A program made the position numbers and the translations under genes. Positions 8,558 through 17,454 of a stretch of DNA of 64,000 nucleotides are shown here, piece after piece; position 1 is the stretch's first letter; every line of letters begins with the position of its first letter. Origin of the DNA: Cyanobacteria bacterium SZAS-4 (GTDB lineage: Bacteria > Cyanobacteriota > Vampirovibrionia > Obscuribacterales > Obscuribacteraceae); the NCBI GenBank assembly GCA_018266255.1, contig JAFEAT010000012.1, positions 62,001-126,000 of the forward strand. Reading direction: 5' to 3'. Below the pieces are notes generated by a model that saw only the letters and a program-made list of their open reading frames with translations, had not been told where the DNA came from and did no database searches.

Positions 8558-9865
8558 TCAGGAAGGAAGTAGGCTGCCTTGCAAGACCTTTTCCAAATCT
8601 TGCTGGAAAGTCGGATAAGAGATTTTGATTGATTCGGTCTCTTCAATTTTGATCGGCTTTTTGCAGATCGCGTTGACGATTAGTCCTGTCATCGCCAATC
8701 TGTGATCCAGATGCGTTGACCATGTGCTGCCGCCTTGCAGCGATTCCTGACCAGTGAGAACGAAACCGTCTTCTGTTGGGCGCACCGTTGCACCAATTCC
8801 GCTCAAATTGTTGGTGATAGCGGTCAAGCGATCGCTCTCCTTGTGGCGCAACTCTTCCGCCCCTTCAACAGTGAATGTGCCGTCGCAGAGCGCTCCTGCG
8901 ATTGATAGGATTGGAATTTCGTCAACGCCAGATGCCACTTCGCCACCATGGATGGTGGTGCCACGCAAGCGCCCGTTGTAGCGTACTCGAATGTCTGCGA
9001 TTGGCTCGCAAGATACTTCTCGCGCATTCAGCACTTCGATATTTGCTCCCATTCTTTTCAATACATCTATCACAAGTGTGCGCCCTTGATTCATGCCGCA
9101 GTTCAACAAAGTTAAGTCGGAACCTGGCAGACAAGCCGCTCCTACCATGAAGAAAGCTGCTGATGATATGTCGGCGGGCACAGCGATAGTGAATCCGCCA
9201 AGTGTTTTCTCTAACTTTTCAACTTGCACGCTATTCTCGCCCGGTTCTGTATAAGGCACTCCCATGTGTCTGAACATGCGCAAGGTGTGGTCACGCGCAA
9301 TTTCCGGAAGGGTGACGAGTGTGCTTCCCTCCGCTTGCAAGCCCGCCAGTAGAAGTGCTGTTTGAACCTGTGCAGAGGCGACCTTGAGGTTGAACTCTTT
9401 ACCTTTCAACTGCGTGCCGTTGACTGAAAACGGTGCGCAGCCTTGCTTCGCGTCGAAGCTGACCGTAGCGCCCATTTGGGCAAGCAAGTCCAAAACGCGC
9501 GACATTGGGCGTTTTCGCAGTGACTCGTCGCCATCAAAGCGTGAAGTGAACGGCAGACCCGCGACCAGCCCGCTCATGACCCTGATTGTCGTGCCGCTGT
9601 TTCCGGCGTCAAGCAAGTTCTGTGGCGCTTTCAAGCCTTTCAGTCCGGGGCTGACAACTGTGTAGCGACCGGGTTCAGAAGGGTCGGCTGTCACCGTCAA
9701 TCCCAACTCTCGCATGCATTGAGCGGTGCTCTGGCAGTCTTCTGCGGGTGATAAACCTGTGATTGTCACTTGACCTTTGCACAGAGCTGAAAAGATCAAC
9801 GCTCTGTGCGAAATCGACTTGTCACCGGGGACTGCAAACGAACCGTGAAGACTAGTTTCAGTCAT
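8558..9865 (-). CDS. aroA: 3-phosphoshikimate 1-carboxyvinyltransferase (EPSP synthase)
   Basis: It joins phosphoenolpyruvate to shikimate-3-phosphate in the sixth step of the shikimate pathway, in the cytoplasm. Diagnostic motifs are visible: G-D-K-S-I-S-H-R-A near the start, L-D-A-G-N-S-G-T-T-I-R-V, and L-R-H-K-E-S-D-R-L toward the C-terminus. I placed the start at ATG 9865 because a GGAG stands ten bases upstream and the protein then begins M-T-E-T-S-L-H-G-S-F-A-V-P-G-D-K; an ATG at 9895 has a poor ribosome binding site. This gives 435 residues, the family length. It is divergent from aroC with 76 bases between, so both promoters must be packed into that gap or lie inside the coding ends. 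Confidence 0.96.
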   Translation of the reverse strand: MTETSLHGSFAVPGDKSISHRALIFSALCKGQVTITGLSPAEDCQSTAQCMRELGLTVTADPSEPGRYTVVSPGLKGLKAPQNLLDAGNSGTTIRVMSGLVAGLPFTSRFDGDESLRKRPMSRVLDLLAQMGATVSFDAKQGCAPFSVNGTQLKGKEFNLKVASAQVQTALLLAGLQAEGSTLVTLPEIARDHTLRMFRHMGVPYTEPGENSVQVEKLEKTLGGFTIAVPADISSAAFFMVGAACLPGSDLTLLNCGMNQGRTLVIDVLKRMGANIEVLNAREVSCEPIADIRVRYNGRLRGTTIHGGEVASGVDEIPILSIAGALCDGTFTVEGAEELRHKESDRLTAITNNLSGIGATVRPTEDGFVLTGQESLQGGSTWSTHLDHRLAMTGLIVNAICKKPIKIEETESIKISYPTFQQDLEKVLQGSLLPS

Positions 9866-9941
9866 CGTCAAACCACTCCAATCGCGGAAAGCCATATTGT
9901 AAGATTGTTGCCACTCTTACGGGGTCGAATGGACAAATCTT

Positions 9942-11234
9942 ATGTTGCGCTTTTTAACAACTGGTGAATCTCACGGACCTGCATTGGTCGCTGTGCTGGA
10001 AGGAATGCCTGCAGGGCTGAAGCTAAATATCGATCAGATAAATGAAGATATGTGGCGTCGGCAGCAGGGATATGGTCGCGGAAACCGCCAGAAAATCGAG
10101 AAGGACAAAGCCGAAATTATCGGTGGTGTTCGGCATGGTATCACCACCGGTGCGCCAATCGCTATGTTGATTCGCAATCGAGATTTCGAAAATTGGCGAC
10201 ATGTAATGTCTGTCGAACCTGTCGATATGAAAGATCCCGACGTGATCGAACAGTTCGACAAGAAGGTAATCGAGCGTTTTAGACCTGGTCATGCTGATCT
10301 GGCCGGCGCGCTCAAATATAGACAAACCGATATTCGCGATGTGTTGGAACGAGCAAGCGCAAGAGAAACAGCTTCAAGAGTGGCTGCCGGTGGCGTTTGT
10401 CGCCAACTCCTTGAAGCATTCGGAATCAAAGCCGCAAGCCATGTAATTCAAGTTGGATCGGTAAAAGCTAATTCCAAATCGACAACGATGAGTATCGATG
10501 AAATCGATGCAAAAGTTGTGCAATCTGAGTTGTTCTGTCTGGACGACCAGGCTACTGAAGCGATGAAGGAGCTAATCAAATCGACTTGGACGGAAGGCGA
10601 TAGCCTCGGCGGTGTTGTTGAAGTTGTTGTCGACGGCTTGCCTGTGGGATTAGGCAGCTACACCCAGTGGGACAAGCGCCTGGATGGTCAACTGGCTCAG
10701 GCTGTGATGAGCATTCAGGCGATGAAAGCAGTCGAGATCGGTGACGGTGTCGAAGCTTCAGGTGAATTTGGATCTCGCGTGCATGACCCGATATATCCAG
10801 GCGATAGCAAAACGAGATATCCGTTTACTCGCAAGACAAATCACGCGGGTGGTTTGGAAGGCGGCATGACGAACGGAGAACGCCTTTGTGTGCGGGTCTA
10901 CATGAAGCCTATTCCGACATTGCGCAAAGGTCTCGACTCGCTTAGCTTCCCTGAATTCGAGGCCCAGAAGGCTCACTACGAGCGCTCAGATGTGTGTGCT
11001 ATCGCCGCTGCTTCAGTTGTCTGCAGAGCGATGGTATGCTTGGTGCTGGCAAATGCCATGGTTGACAAATTCGGTGGAGATTCGATCGCTGACCTGAAAT
11101 CGTCGTTTCTGGAATACGAAAAGTTTTGCAGAAAAGATGAAGGCAAAAACGGCAAGCATGAGCACGCCGCAATCGAATCACTAAGTATGGATGCCGAGCC
11201 TGAAGGCAACGAAAGCGCGCTAGGAGAGTTCTAA
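9942..11234 (+). CDS. aroC: Chorismate synthase
   Basis: It converts EPSP to chorismate using reduced flavin. The N-terminus M-L-R-F-L-T-T-G-E-S-H-G-P-A-L and the G-Y-G-R-G-N-R-Q segment are the family signatures, and the third conserved region (S-F-P-E-F-E-A-Q-K) is also present. At 430 residues it is longer than the usual 360-390 because of a polar C-terminal tail rich in Glu, Lys and His (from about 395) with no recognised function. It is the first gene of aroC-aroB-pheA; aroB starts immediately after its stop. Confidence 0.96.
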   Translation: MLRFLTTGESHGPALVAVLEGMPAGLKLNIDQINEDMWRRQQGYGRGNRQKIEKDKAEIIGGVRHGITTGAPIAMLIRNRDFENWRHVMSVEPVDMKDPDVIEQFDKKVIERFRPGHADLAGALKYRQTDIRDVLERASARETASRVAAGGVCRQLLEAFGIKAASHVIQVGSVKANSKSTTMSIDEIDAKVVQSELFCLDDQATEAMKELIKSTWTEGDSLGGVVEVVVDGLPVGLGSYTQWDKRLDGQLAQAVMSIQAMKAVEIGDGVEASGEFGSRVHDPIYPGDSKTRYPFTRKTNHAGGLEGGMTNGERLCVRVYMKPIPTLRKGLDSLSFPEFEAQKAHYERSDVCAIAAASVVCRAMVCLVLANAMVDKFGGDSIADLKSSFLEYEKFCRKDEGKNGKHEHAAIESLSMDAEPEGNESALGEF

Positions 11235-12377
11235 ATGGCACACAAGGCACGCCATCGCGGTCCAGTGATCACGATGCTCTGGAATACCGATTTAGAAGTA
11301 AAAACTCGTGTAGCCATCGGCATCGGAGCGCGCCAGAAGTTATCCAACATTCTCGCTCAAATCGGATCTGGCAAACGCGTTTTAGTTCTATGTCAGCCAT
11401 CAACGGCTGTACATTGGCTGCGCGACTTGCTTTCGGTGTTGCCGCAAGAAGACTATCAAGTTACGACTTTAGAAGTTCCAGACGGTGAAGCCTGCAAATC
11501 GACAGATTGGTTGATTCGAATTTGGGAGCATTTGCAAGAGCGAAAATTCGATCGTCGCGACACAATCGTCGCACTCGGTGGTGGCTCTGTCACTGACCTG
11601 GCTGGCTTTGCCGCTTCCACTTATCTACGTGGATTGAACTTGGTATTGGTGCCTACGTCACTGCTAGGGATGGTGGACGCTGCCATTGGTGGCAAGACCG
11701 GAATCAATTTGCAATCGGGAAAAAATCTGGCCGGCACATTCTACTTTCCAAAGGCTGTTCTAGCCGACCAGGAATTGCTCAGCACATTGCCTGAGAACCA
11801 GTTCAAATCAGGCATTGGTGAAATCATCAAATATGGAATGATTGAAGATACTGTGGCAAAAACTACGGACTACGAGTTGGGACCAAAGCGAATGCTCGAT
11901 GTTCTGGATGCGTCTTTAGGTAATGCATTCGAGCATGACGATCCCGGTCTATCTGGAATTATCTCCAGCTGTATCAAGATGAAGCTTTTCGTCGTGGCTA
12001 AAGACCCACAGGAAGCGAATCTCAGACGTATCCTCAATCTTGGTCATACGATTGGGCACGCGATCGAGACGTTGAGTGATTACAAAGTTTCGCACGGAGA
12101 AGCCGTTGGTATCGGACTCTTCCTTGATACTAAATATAGTGTCAAGCAGAAGCGCATCGATAAGGCTGCTCTCGACAAAGTGGAAGAGCTATTGGCTAAG
12201 GCTGGACTGTCAACCTCGATACCAAGCGGCATTTCCAAAGAAAAGGTCGTCAATGTTATGGGCAGCGACAAGAAGCGCGAAGGGCAATCAATTAAATTGG
12301 TTTTGCCGCAAACGAAGCTTGGCGTTGTAGACTATGATGTAACCGTCCCGCTTTCTGACTTGTCGAAAACACTGTAG
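11235..12377 (+). CDS. aroB: 3-dehydroquinate synthase
   Basis: It makes 3-dehydroquinate from DAHP, the second shikimate-pathway step, with NAD and a divalent metal. The NAD-binding G-G-G-S-V-T-D-L-A-G-F starts near residue 115, and the metal-ligand region N-L-G-H-T-I-G-H-A-I-E near 268 is followed by S-H-G-E-A-V-G-I-G. The 380 residues are normal length. Its ATG abuts the aroC stop, and an AGGAG inside the aroC end supplies the ribosome binding site, so the pair is translationally linked. An ATG at 11274 is a possible shorter start. Confidence 0.95.
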   Translation: MAHKARHRGPVITMLWNTDLEVKTRVAIGIGARQKLSNILAQIGSGKRVLVLCQPSTAVHWLRDLLSVLPQEDYQVTTLEVPDGEACKSTDWLIRIWEHLQERKFDRRDTIVALGGGSVTDLAGFAASTYLRGLNLVLVPTSLLGMVDAAIGGKTGINLQSGKNLAGTFYFPKAVLADQELLSTLPENQFKSGIGEIIKYGMIEDTVAKTTDYELGPKRMLDVLDASLGNAFEHDDPGLSGIISSCIKMKLFVVAKDPQEANLRRILNLGHTIGHAIETLSDYKVSHGEAVGIGLFLDTKYSVKQKRIDKAALDKVEELLAKAGLSTSIPSGISKEKVVNVMGSDKKREGQSIKLVLPQTKLGVVDYDVTVPLSDLSKTL

Positions 12378-12379
12378 AA

Positions 12380-13249
12380 ATGGCAACAAACTCCGAACTG
12401 AAAATTGGCTATCAAGGTGCCCCTGGAGCGTTCAGTCATCGAGCAGTCAAAATTTTCGCCGAAGAGCTTGGTCGCTTAGATGAAGTGGTGCCGGTGTCTT
12501 GCAAAACTTTCGACGAAGTTTTTGCTCGCCTCCTCTCCCATGAATGCTCTTACGGTGTTATTCCGCTGGAGAATTCTTCGGTTGGTTCGATCGTCGCAAA
12601 CTATGACCTGCTCTGGAAGAACAAGGTTGAGATGGTGGGCGAAATCTATCTTCCCATTCATCACAATTTGATAGGCTTCAGCGACACAGACATCAGCAAA
12701 TTGGAAGAGATCTATTCACATCCAGTCGCGCTCGATCAGTGCAGAACGTTTCTGAAAGAGTTGAGCCATTCGAAAGCTGTGTCTTATTGGGATACGAGCG
12801 CCGCTGCATTCTTTGTCAAAGAGACAGGTAGTCGGGTTTTCGCGGCCATCGCCAGTGAATTCGCCGCTGAAGAATCTGGATTGGTGATATTGCGTCGCGA
12901 TATAGAAGATTTCAGTGGCAATCGCACCAGATTCGGTGTGATTACTCTGGTCAATGGACATCCACCAACACCGCCCCCTGCACCAATCAAGATTTCTTGC
13001 GTGGTGGAGTTGGCGCACCAACCGGGAGCCCTGGCTAATTTACTGCGAAATCTGGCGATTCTGGGAGTCAACTTAACCAAAATCGAATCGCGTCCCATTC
13101 CTGAAACTCCGTGGCACTATCGTTTCTTTCTAGATATTGAAGTTCCGTTTGACGAAGTGTCAGACGCAGTCGCTTCTACAGTCGGAAAGCTAAGCGAAGC
13201 GCACAAAATTTTGGGTCGCTACAAGCCGTGGCAAGAAACTGCTAGTTAG
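12380..13249 (+). CDS. pheA: Prephenate dehydratase with C-terminal ACT domain
   Basis: It converts prephenate to phenylpyruvate in phenylalanine synthesis. The N-terminal catalytic domain (about residues 8-190) begins I-G-Y-Q-G-A-P-G-A-F-S-H and contains the catalytic N-R-T-R-F-G-V-I motif. The C-terminal ACT domain (about 205-285) has the Phe-sensing G-A-L-A-N-L-L and I-E-S-R-P motifs, implying feedback inhibition by phenylalanine. It lacks a chorismate mutase domain, so prephenate must come from elsewhere, most likely from the TyrA fusion encoded at 18705. It starts two bases after aroB and ends the operon. Confidence 0.95.
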   Translation: MATNSELKIGYQGAPGAFSHRAVKIFAEELGRLDEVVPVSCKTFDEVFARLLSHECSYGVIPLENSSVGSIVANYDLLWKNKVEMVGEIYLPIHHNLIGFSDTDISKLEEIYSHPVALDQCRTFLKELSHSKAVSYWDTSAAAFFVKETGSRVFAAIASEFAAEESGLVILRRDIEDFSGNRTRFGVITLVNGHPPTPPPAPIKISCVVELAHQPGALANLLRNLAILGVNLTKIESRPIPETPWHYRFFLDIEVPFDEVSDAVASTVGKLSEAHKILGRYKPWQETAS

Positions 13250-13268
13250 TACCTGCTGCGTGTGTTGC

Positions 13269-14225
13269 CTAGTGCAGCGGAGCGAATATTTCCATCGTTC
13301 CTTCTTTCATTTTTTTCTTTCCAAAAGTAAAACGCGTGTCGGGCATAGCATCCCTCATTTTTTTCACTTCTTCGGGTGTGTAGCTCGCGTCTTCCAATGC
13401 GATGAGCTGAAGCTTGCTTCCTTTCAATTGCAAAATGCCTTTAGCTGTCACTTTTGACTGTTTTAACTGCAATATACGCAACGATGGCAGTTTTTTTATC
13501 GTAAGAAGACCTTTGTCTGTCACTTGCGCATCGGAGTCGAGAATCAATCGCGTCAATTTCGGCATTTTCTCGCACCACTTCAAACCTTCATCTGTCAAAT
13601 TTGTGCTCGTAAAAAGCAAATTGGTAAGTGCTGGAAATACAGGAGATGACTTGTTTAGCAGCTTCCAGTCCAGGGCGACTTTTTTGAATGCCAGATACTG
13701 CAGTTTTTTCAGAGTGCCGAAGTGCGTCAAGCTTTCGCCGGTAACGAAGCATTCGTTCACTGTCAGCGCTTCCAAGTTGGTCAGTTTGCTCAGTTGTCCG
13801 AACGCCTTGTCTTGAAACTCGCCTTCCTGGAAGTCCAGTCTGCGCAAGCCTGTCATCTTCGACAGTGGACCAAAAATTTTGTCTTCAGCTGGAAGCATTG
13901 ATATGTTGATGTATTGAAACGCATCGGGCGGCAACTTATTCATAACCGCAGGATTGTCTGTGAATGGGAACCGCGCAGTAAGCATAACCGCAGCCCCTGG
14001 GGAATACGGAACGGTTCCTTTCGCCTCGGCGACAAAAGTACCCTTTGGATGTTTGTCAAAAACGTCCCAGTCGGGTCCAAGGAAGATCATCGTTCCGTAC
14101 GATTGATCCGAAGGAAAGGTCATGTGCGAGCTGTCAGCCTCGGCTGCAACTGTGAGTGAGAGCAAAGCGGCAAAAGAAAACGCGGTCTGAATGAAGAGCT
14201 TTGATATTGGATTTTTCAAAAGCAT
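13269..14225 (-). CDS. Secreted leucine-rich-repeat protein
   Basis: The 318 residues start with a signal peptide (hydrophobic core about 12-28, cleavage after A-E-A). A short beta-type N-terminal region follows, then roughly six irregular LRR units of 23-26 residues with the L-x-x-L-x-L and T-D-x-G-L pattern (for example N-L-E-A-L-T-V-N-E-C and L-T-R-L-I-L-D-S-D). The repeats resemble the cysteine-containing/planctomycete-style LRRs found in many environmental bacteria. It is convergent with pheA, 20 bases apart. The likely role is protein binding in the periplasm or at the surface; no enzymatic motif is seen. Confidence 0.75.
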   Translation of the reverse strand: MLLKNPISKLFIQTAFSFAALLSLTVAAEADSSHMTFPSDQSYGTMIFLGPDWDVFDKHPKGTFVAEAKGTVPYSPGAAVMLTARFPFTDNPAVMNKLPPDAFQYINISMLPAEDKIFGPLSKMTGLRRLDFQEGEFQDKAFGQLSKLTNLEALTVNECFVTGESLTHFGTLKKLQYLAFKKVALDWKLLNKSSPVFPALTNLLFTSTNLTDEGLKWCEKMPKLTRLILDSDAQVTDKGLLTIKKLPSLRILQLKQSKVTAKGILQLKGSKLQLIALEDASYTPEEVKKMRDAMPDTRFTFGKKKMKEGTMEIFAPLH

Positions 14226-14347
14226 TTAAAATTTCGCTCGCGATAGATTCGACAATCGCATTTATCTCAACAGTTGTATTTTCGCATACATACTATTTGC
14301 CGTTCTATAGTTAGCAATCGACGATAGTTGGGCAAATAGACTATGTC

Positions 14348-14932
14348 GTGAAATCACCGCAGGGCGTTGCCGTGGAATCCAAACCAGTCAGATTAGGCGA
14401 GTTGCTTACAGCAGCCGGAGTGTTGCGTCGAGAAGACCTGAATGAGGCAGTTCAGATAGCCACCGACACCGGTCAGTTGATCGGTAAGGTCTTAGTCATG
14501 TCTGGCTATCTATCCAAACACGCATTGCAAGTGGCTTTGAACGCGCAGTCGCTGATTCGCGATAAAGTCGTCACAGCAGATTTGGCTCTGGTAGCAATCG
14601 CTGTCGCATCGAATCAAGAAATTGCTTTTGAAGAAGCGCTTGAACAGCTAGGTTGGGTGCGTAAGAAAGAAGTCGTCACCGCCAAATTGGGTGAGCTGCT
14701 TTCGGCGGCTGGAGTGATTGAGCCTGAGGAGCTGAAAAAGGCACTAAAGACATCGGAAGAAACTGGGCAGCCACTCGGCAGTATATTGCTCAAGTCCAAA
14801 GCGATCGACGACGCCGTGCTCTTGTTCGCGTTAGATCAACAGGCTGCTGTGCGCGACGGCATTGTGTCGCGTGAGGATGCAATTCGCCTGATTGCATCAG
14901 CACCGAAGACTTTGAAAATTTCCAGCTCTTGA
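14348..14932 (+). CDS. MshEN-like repeat protein (two repeats, no ATPase)
   Basis: It starts with GTG at 14348, since the nearby ATG at 14343 is followed at once by a stop. The 194 residues contain two copies of a roughly 90-residue unit opening L-G-E-L-L-x-A-A-G-V and continuing G-x-x-L-G/I-x-V/I-L-x-x-S, which is the pattern of the MshEN domain found at the N-terminus of type II secretion and type IV pilus ATPases, where some copies bind cyclic di-GMP. No ATPase follows, so it is an isolated MshEN-type protein. A longer relative with four units is encoded at 59824. Function could be nucleotide sensing or scaffolding; the family call is from pattern memory. Confidence 0.6.
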   Translation: MKSPQGVAVESKPVRLGELLTAAGVLRREDLNEAVQIATDTGQLIGKVLVMSGYLSKHALQVALNAQSLIRDKVVTADLALVAIAVASNQEIAFEEALEQLGWVRKKEVVTAKLGELLSAAGVIEPEELKKALKTSEETGQPLGSILLKSKAIDDAVLLFALDQQAAVRDGIVSREDAIRLIASAPKTLKISSS

Positions 14933-15004
14933 CCGGAACTTTTTACTTGCTGCTGGGTATTCAAATTACCGGCACAAGTAAGAGCCGATACAAGAGGGAT
15001 GGTT

Positions 15005-15493
15005 ATGAAACGCAAGCCGTTAATCGCTACAGCGATTGGGTTAACAAGCGTGCTCGCCTTAGCGGCGGTCACTTATCCAGTTTGGGCTGATGATAGCACT
15101 GGAGCCAAGGCGCCGTTTGTTGATAAAGAATTCGAAGGCGCCTTGAGGAAGCACTTCCAGAAGAGATTTTTCAACTTCATTGATGCAACTGACACTCAGC
15201 GAGAGCAGATTACTGCGTTGCTCGACGAACGCATGGAAGTCTGCCGTCCACAGCGCGAAAAGTTGAAAAACGAAGCGATTCAATTGTCTGAAATGATGGC
15301 TGGTGATGCGTCTGACGAACAGGTGCGGAACAAGCTGCATGAGCTGCGAGATATGCGCGATAAGTTGATGGACGAACGAATGACTACGGCTTTGAAGGTG
15401 AGAAATATGTTGAAGCCCGAACAGCGCAAAGAGGTGTCGGACAAAATCGTTGCTCTCATAAGTGGGAATGGAAGAACTCGGATGCTGAGATAA
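15005..15493 (+). CDS. Spy/CpxP/CnrX-like periplasmic protein
   Basis: The 162 residues have a signal peptide (M-K-R-K-P-L-I-A-T-A then a hydrophobic core, cleavage after V-W-A) and an all-helical mature part with the LTxxQ-type motif L-K-P-E-Q-R near the end, preceded by two long charged helices. This is the fold of periplasmic chaperone or metal-sensing proteins such as Spy, CpxP, ZraP and CnrX. ATG 15005 was preferred to ATG 14999 because AGAGGG sits at the right distance. It lies directly before an ECF sigma factor and an anti-sigma factor, an order that recalls the metal-sensing CnrXYH system. A role as the envelope sensor of the sigma system is inferred. Confidence 0.72.
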   Translation: MKRKPLIATAIGLTSVLALAAVTYPVWADDSTGAKAPFVDKEFEGALRKHFQKRFFNFIDATDTQREQITALLDERMEVCRPQREKLKNEAIQLSEMMAGDASDEQVRNKLHELRDMRDKLMDERMTTALKVRNMLKPEQRKEVSDKIVALISGNGRTRMLR

Positions 15494-15538
15494 TATCGTT
15501 TGAAGTTGAACCATTTAAAAGCGCAGGAACGCAACTCA

Positions 15539-16165
15539 GTGACGAATAGTCGAAACTTTCTCGACCACGAGCCAGACGATCAAACTTTGATCGATCTGGC
15601 TATGGGCGGCGACTCAAAGGCATTCGAGCGGTTATTGAGACGCTATCAAAAGCTGGTCTACAACTTGTTGTTTCAGATGGTGCGTTCTCACGAAGTTGCT
15701 GCAGACCTCACTCAGGATACTTTTTTGAAGGCTTACAAGTCGTTGAAAATGTTCCGGCGAGGGGCAAATTTCAAGCCTTGGGTTTTGAAGATCGCTACAA
15801 ATTCCTGCTTGAATTATGTGAGAGACAACAAACAAGTCAGTTCATTGGATGCTTTGCTCGAAGCAGAGCCAGGTATGGAGCCTGTTTCCTCTGTTCAAGT
15901 TGAGCGGGAGGTTGAGTTGAAAATTTCGCAGCAAGAACTTTTTGCTGCGCTAGAACAACTTTCCTCGCGTCAGCGCAACATCTTTGTTCTGCGATATCAA
16001 AATGATTTGTCTTATGATGATATCGCTTCAATTGCCGGTGAAAGCGTGCCTACCGTAAAGTCGATGCTGTTTAGAGTGCGCGATAAATTGCGCAGAATTC
16101 TCGCCGATGCACCTGACACCAAAACAGATTCTATAAAGCGCCACGGAGGTGATGCAAATGAATGA
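15539..16165 (+). CDS. ECF-family RNA polymerase sigma factor
   Basis: The protein has sigma region 2 (about residues 35-100, with Y-N-L-L-F-Q-M-V, D-L-T-Q-D-T-F-L-K-A-Y-K and W-V-L-K-I-A-T-N) and region 4 (about 140-195, with L-S-S-R-Q-R-N-I-F-V-L-R-Y and a helix-turn-helix D-I-A-S-I-A-G-E-S-V-P-T-V-K-S-M). Regions 1 and 3 are absent, as in ECF factors. I prefer the GTG at 15539 with AGGA about ten bases upstream; a TTG at 15500 would add 13 residues. It overlaps the anti-sigma gene by eight bases. It probably directs transcription of an envelope-stress regulon including its own operon. Confidence 0.9.
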   Translation: MTNSRNFLDHEPDDQTLIDLAMGGDSKAFERLLRRYQKLVYNLLFQMVRSHEVAADLTQDTFLKAYKSLKMFRRGANFKPWVLKIATNSCLNYVRDNKQVSSLDALLEAEPGMEPVSSVQVEREVELKISQQELFAALEQLSSRQRNIFVLRYQNDLSYDDIASIAGESVPTVKSMLFRVRDKLRRILADAPDTKTDSIKRHGGDANE

Positions 16166-16586
16166 GCAACAAGATTGTTTGCAAGCTAGGCAGACTGTCG
16201 ACGATACTTCGGCGTTCACTGCTGAGCAGTTGCTCGGGGCCGAGCAGCATATTCGCAATTGCGCACCGTGCGAAACCTGGCGCAACCAGGTGAATATGGT
16301 CGCGGCAGCGGCGAAAGACATGACACTCTTTGATGTGCCAGAGGCGCTGACTCAGCGAATCATGGTAGACGTTCAGGAGGCGTCGTCGAGCAGTGCGCTT
16401 AGTGTGAGAACAGTGATTCTGAGCTGCGTTGTGATTGCGGCGTCAGTTTGTGTTTTTTCCTTCGAGTCATTCGATACCATAAATGGTGTCATCTCATGGT
16501 TAATCGGTTTTGTTATATTGTTTGGCTTCAAATATCTGATTCAGGTTAATGCAAGAAACGATGCGCGCTTTCAAAATCAAAATTGA
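16158..16586 (+). CDS. Membrane anti-sigma factor with zinc-finger (ZAS) motif
   Basis: From ATG 16158, which follows GGAGG at eight bases, this is a 142-residue protein. The cytoplasmic N-terminus has C7 and the H-x-x-x-C-x-x-C motif at His31, Cys35 and Cys38, the zinc-binding anti-sigma signature. Two hydrophobic segments lie near 83-105 and 110-130. It overlaps the end of the sigma gene and the start of the next membrane-protein gene. The likely job is to hold the sigma factor at the membrane until a signal, perhaps from the Spy-like protein or the membrane partner, releases it. Confidence 0.82.
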   Translation: MNEQQDCLQARQTVDDTSAFTAEQLLGAEQHIRNCAPCETWRNQVNMVAAAAKDMTLFDVPEALTQRIMVDVQEASSSSALSVRTVILSCVVIAASVCVFSFESFDTINGVISWLIGFVILFGFKYLIQVNARNDARFQNQN

Positions 16587-17430
16587 AACATTCTTGCTAG
16601 ATAGCAAGTTTTTAGTCAGAGCGATGTCCATCGTCTTTGGCTTGCTGCTTAGCGCGTCATGTTTTTTCTACTGCGCTGCAATTGCGCAAGATAACGCTGC
16701 TTCGGCGCCCGGAAACACGGCTCCGATGCAAGAAAACACTGCTCCGGAGCAAGAGAACACTTCTCCGGTGAGCATTAGTGCCGCCACTGTTCCAGATGAA
16801 AGTGAGTCTGGGTCACCTTATGCAGCGTTCGTGTCGAACCTTCATCCTGAGATGTCTAAAGGTGATCTACGCAGGCGTCCGTTGCTTTATTTCCGCATGT
16901 GGGCAAACAAGCCACTGCCCCTGGTGCCGTCATTCCTCTTCCTTTTCTTCATCACAGTGGTGGCGTCAGAGATTATGCCAGCGCGTATGTACGTAGCTCG
17001 TAACTATTACGTCAGTCATTATTGGAGAAGCTTGTGGAGCGGAATTGTCGCTTGCCTTCTGTTTGTCACGTTGGCGAGAGCTTTGTTCGCCAGTGAAATT
17101 GGAGTTCCTCTTGCTGTCGTGTCATTGGCAGCCCTAGAATTCTTTGTCTTAATTGGAGCTTCCATAAGCACGACTTTGATCGGTCAAAATATTTTGTCTG
17201 CTCTGAGCCCCAAACGACCGCCTGCGCCTGACACCAAGCGGCATTGGGCTAAGCGATTGGCAGCGCCGTTGGTCGGCAGTTTGCTACTATCTTTATTGCT
17301 GATCATTCCGCCTTTGGGAATTTTGCCTCGTGTCGGCATCCGACTCATAATGTTGCTGTCTTTTCTCGGCATGGGCGCGTTTTTTCGAACAGGAATGGGC
17401 ACTAAAGAAATGGGTGGTTCGAGCGATTAG
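16549..17430 (+). CDS. Multi-pass membrane protein of the sigma-factor operon
   Basis: The frame encodes 293 residues. A hydrophobic segment near 24-46 is a signal or first helix. It is followed by a polar loop with three N-T-A/S-P repeats (about 50-75), then about five further hydrophobic helices between 120 and 285. No conserved motif is recognised. It overlaps the anti-sigma gene by 38 bases, and in-frame ATGs at 16561 and 16624 are possible alternative starts. The overlap and order suggest it is part of the same regulatory operon, perhaps an input component, but nothing in the sequence proves this. Confidence 0.65.
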   Translation: MQETMRAFKIKIETFLLDSKFLVRAMSIVFGLLLSASCFFYCAAIAQDNAASAPGNTAPMQENTAPEQENTSPVSISAATVPDESESGSPYAAFVSNLHPEMSKGDLRRRPLLYFRMWANKPLPLVPSFLFLFFITVVASEIMPARMYVARNYYVSHYWRSLWSGIVACLLFVTLARALFASEIGVPLAVVSLAALEFFVLIGASISTTLIGQNILSALSPKRPPAPDTKRHWAKRLAAPLVGSLLLSLLLIIPPLGILPRVGIRLIMLLSFLGMGAFFRTGMGTKEMGGSSD

Positions 17431-17454
17431 TAGGCTCGTCTTTCCCACGCAAAC

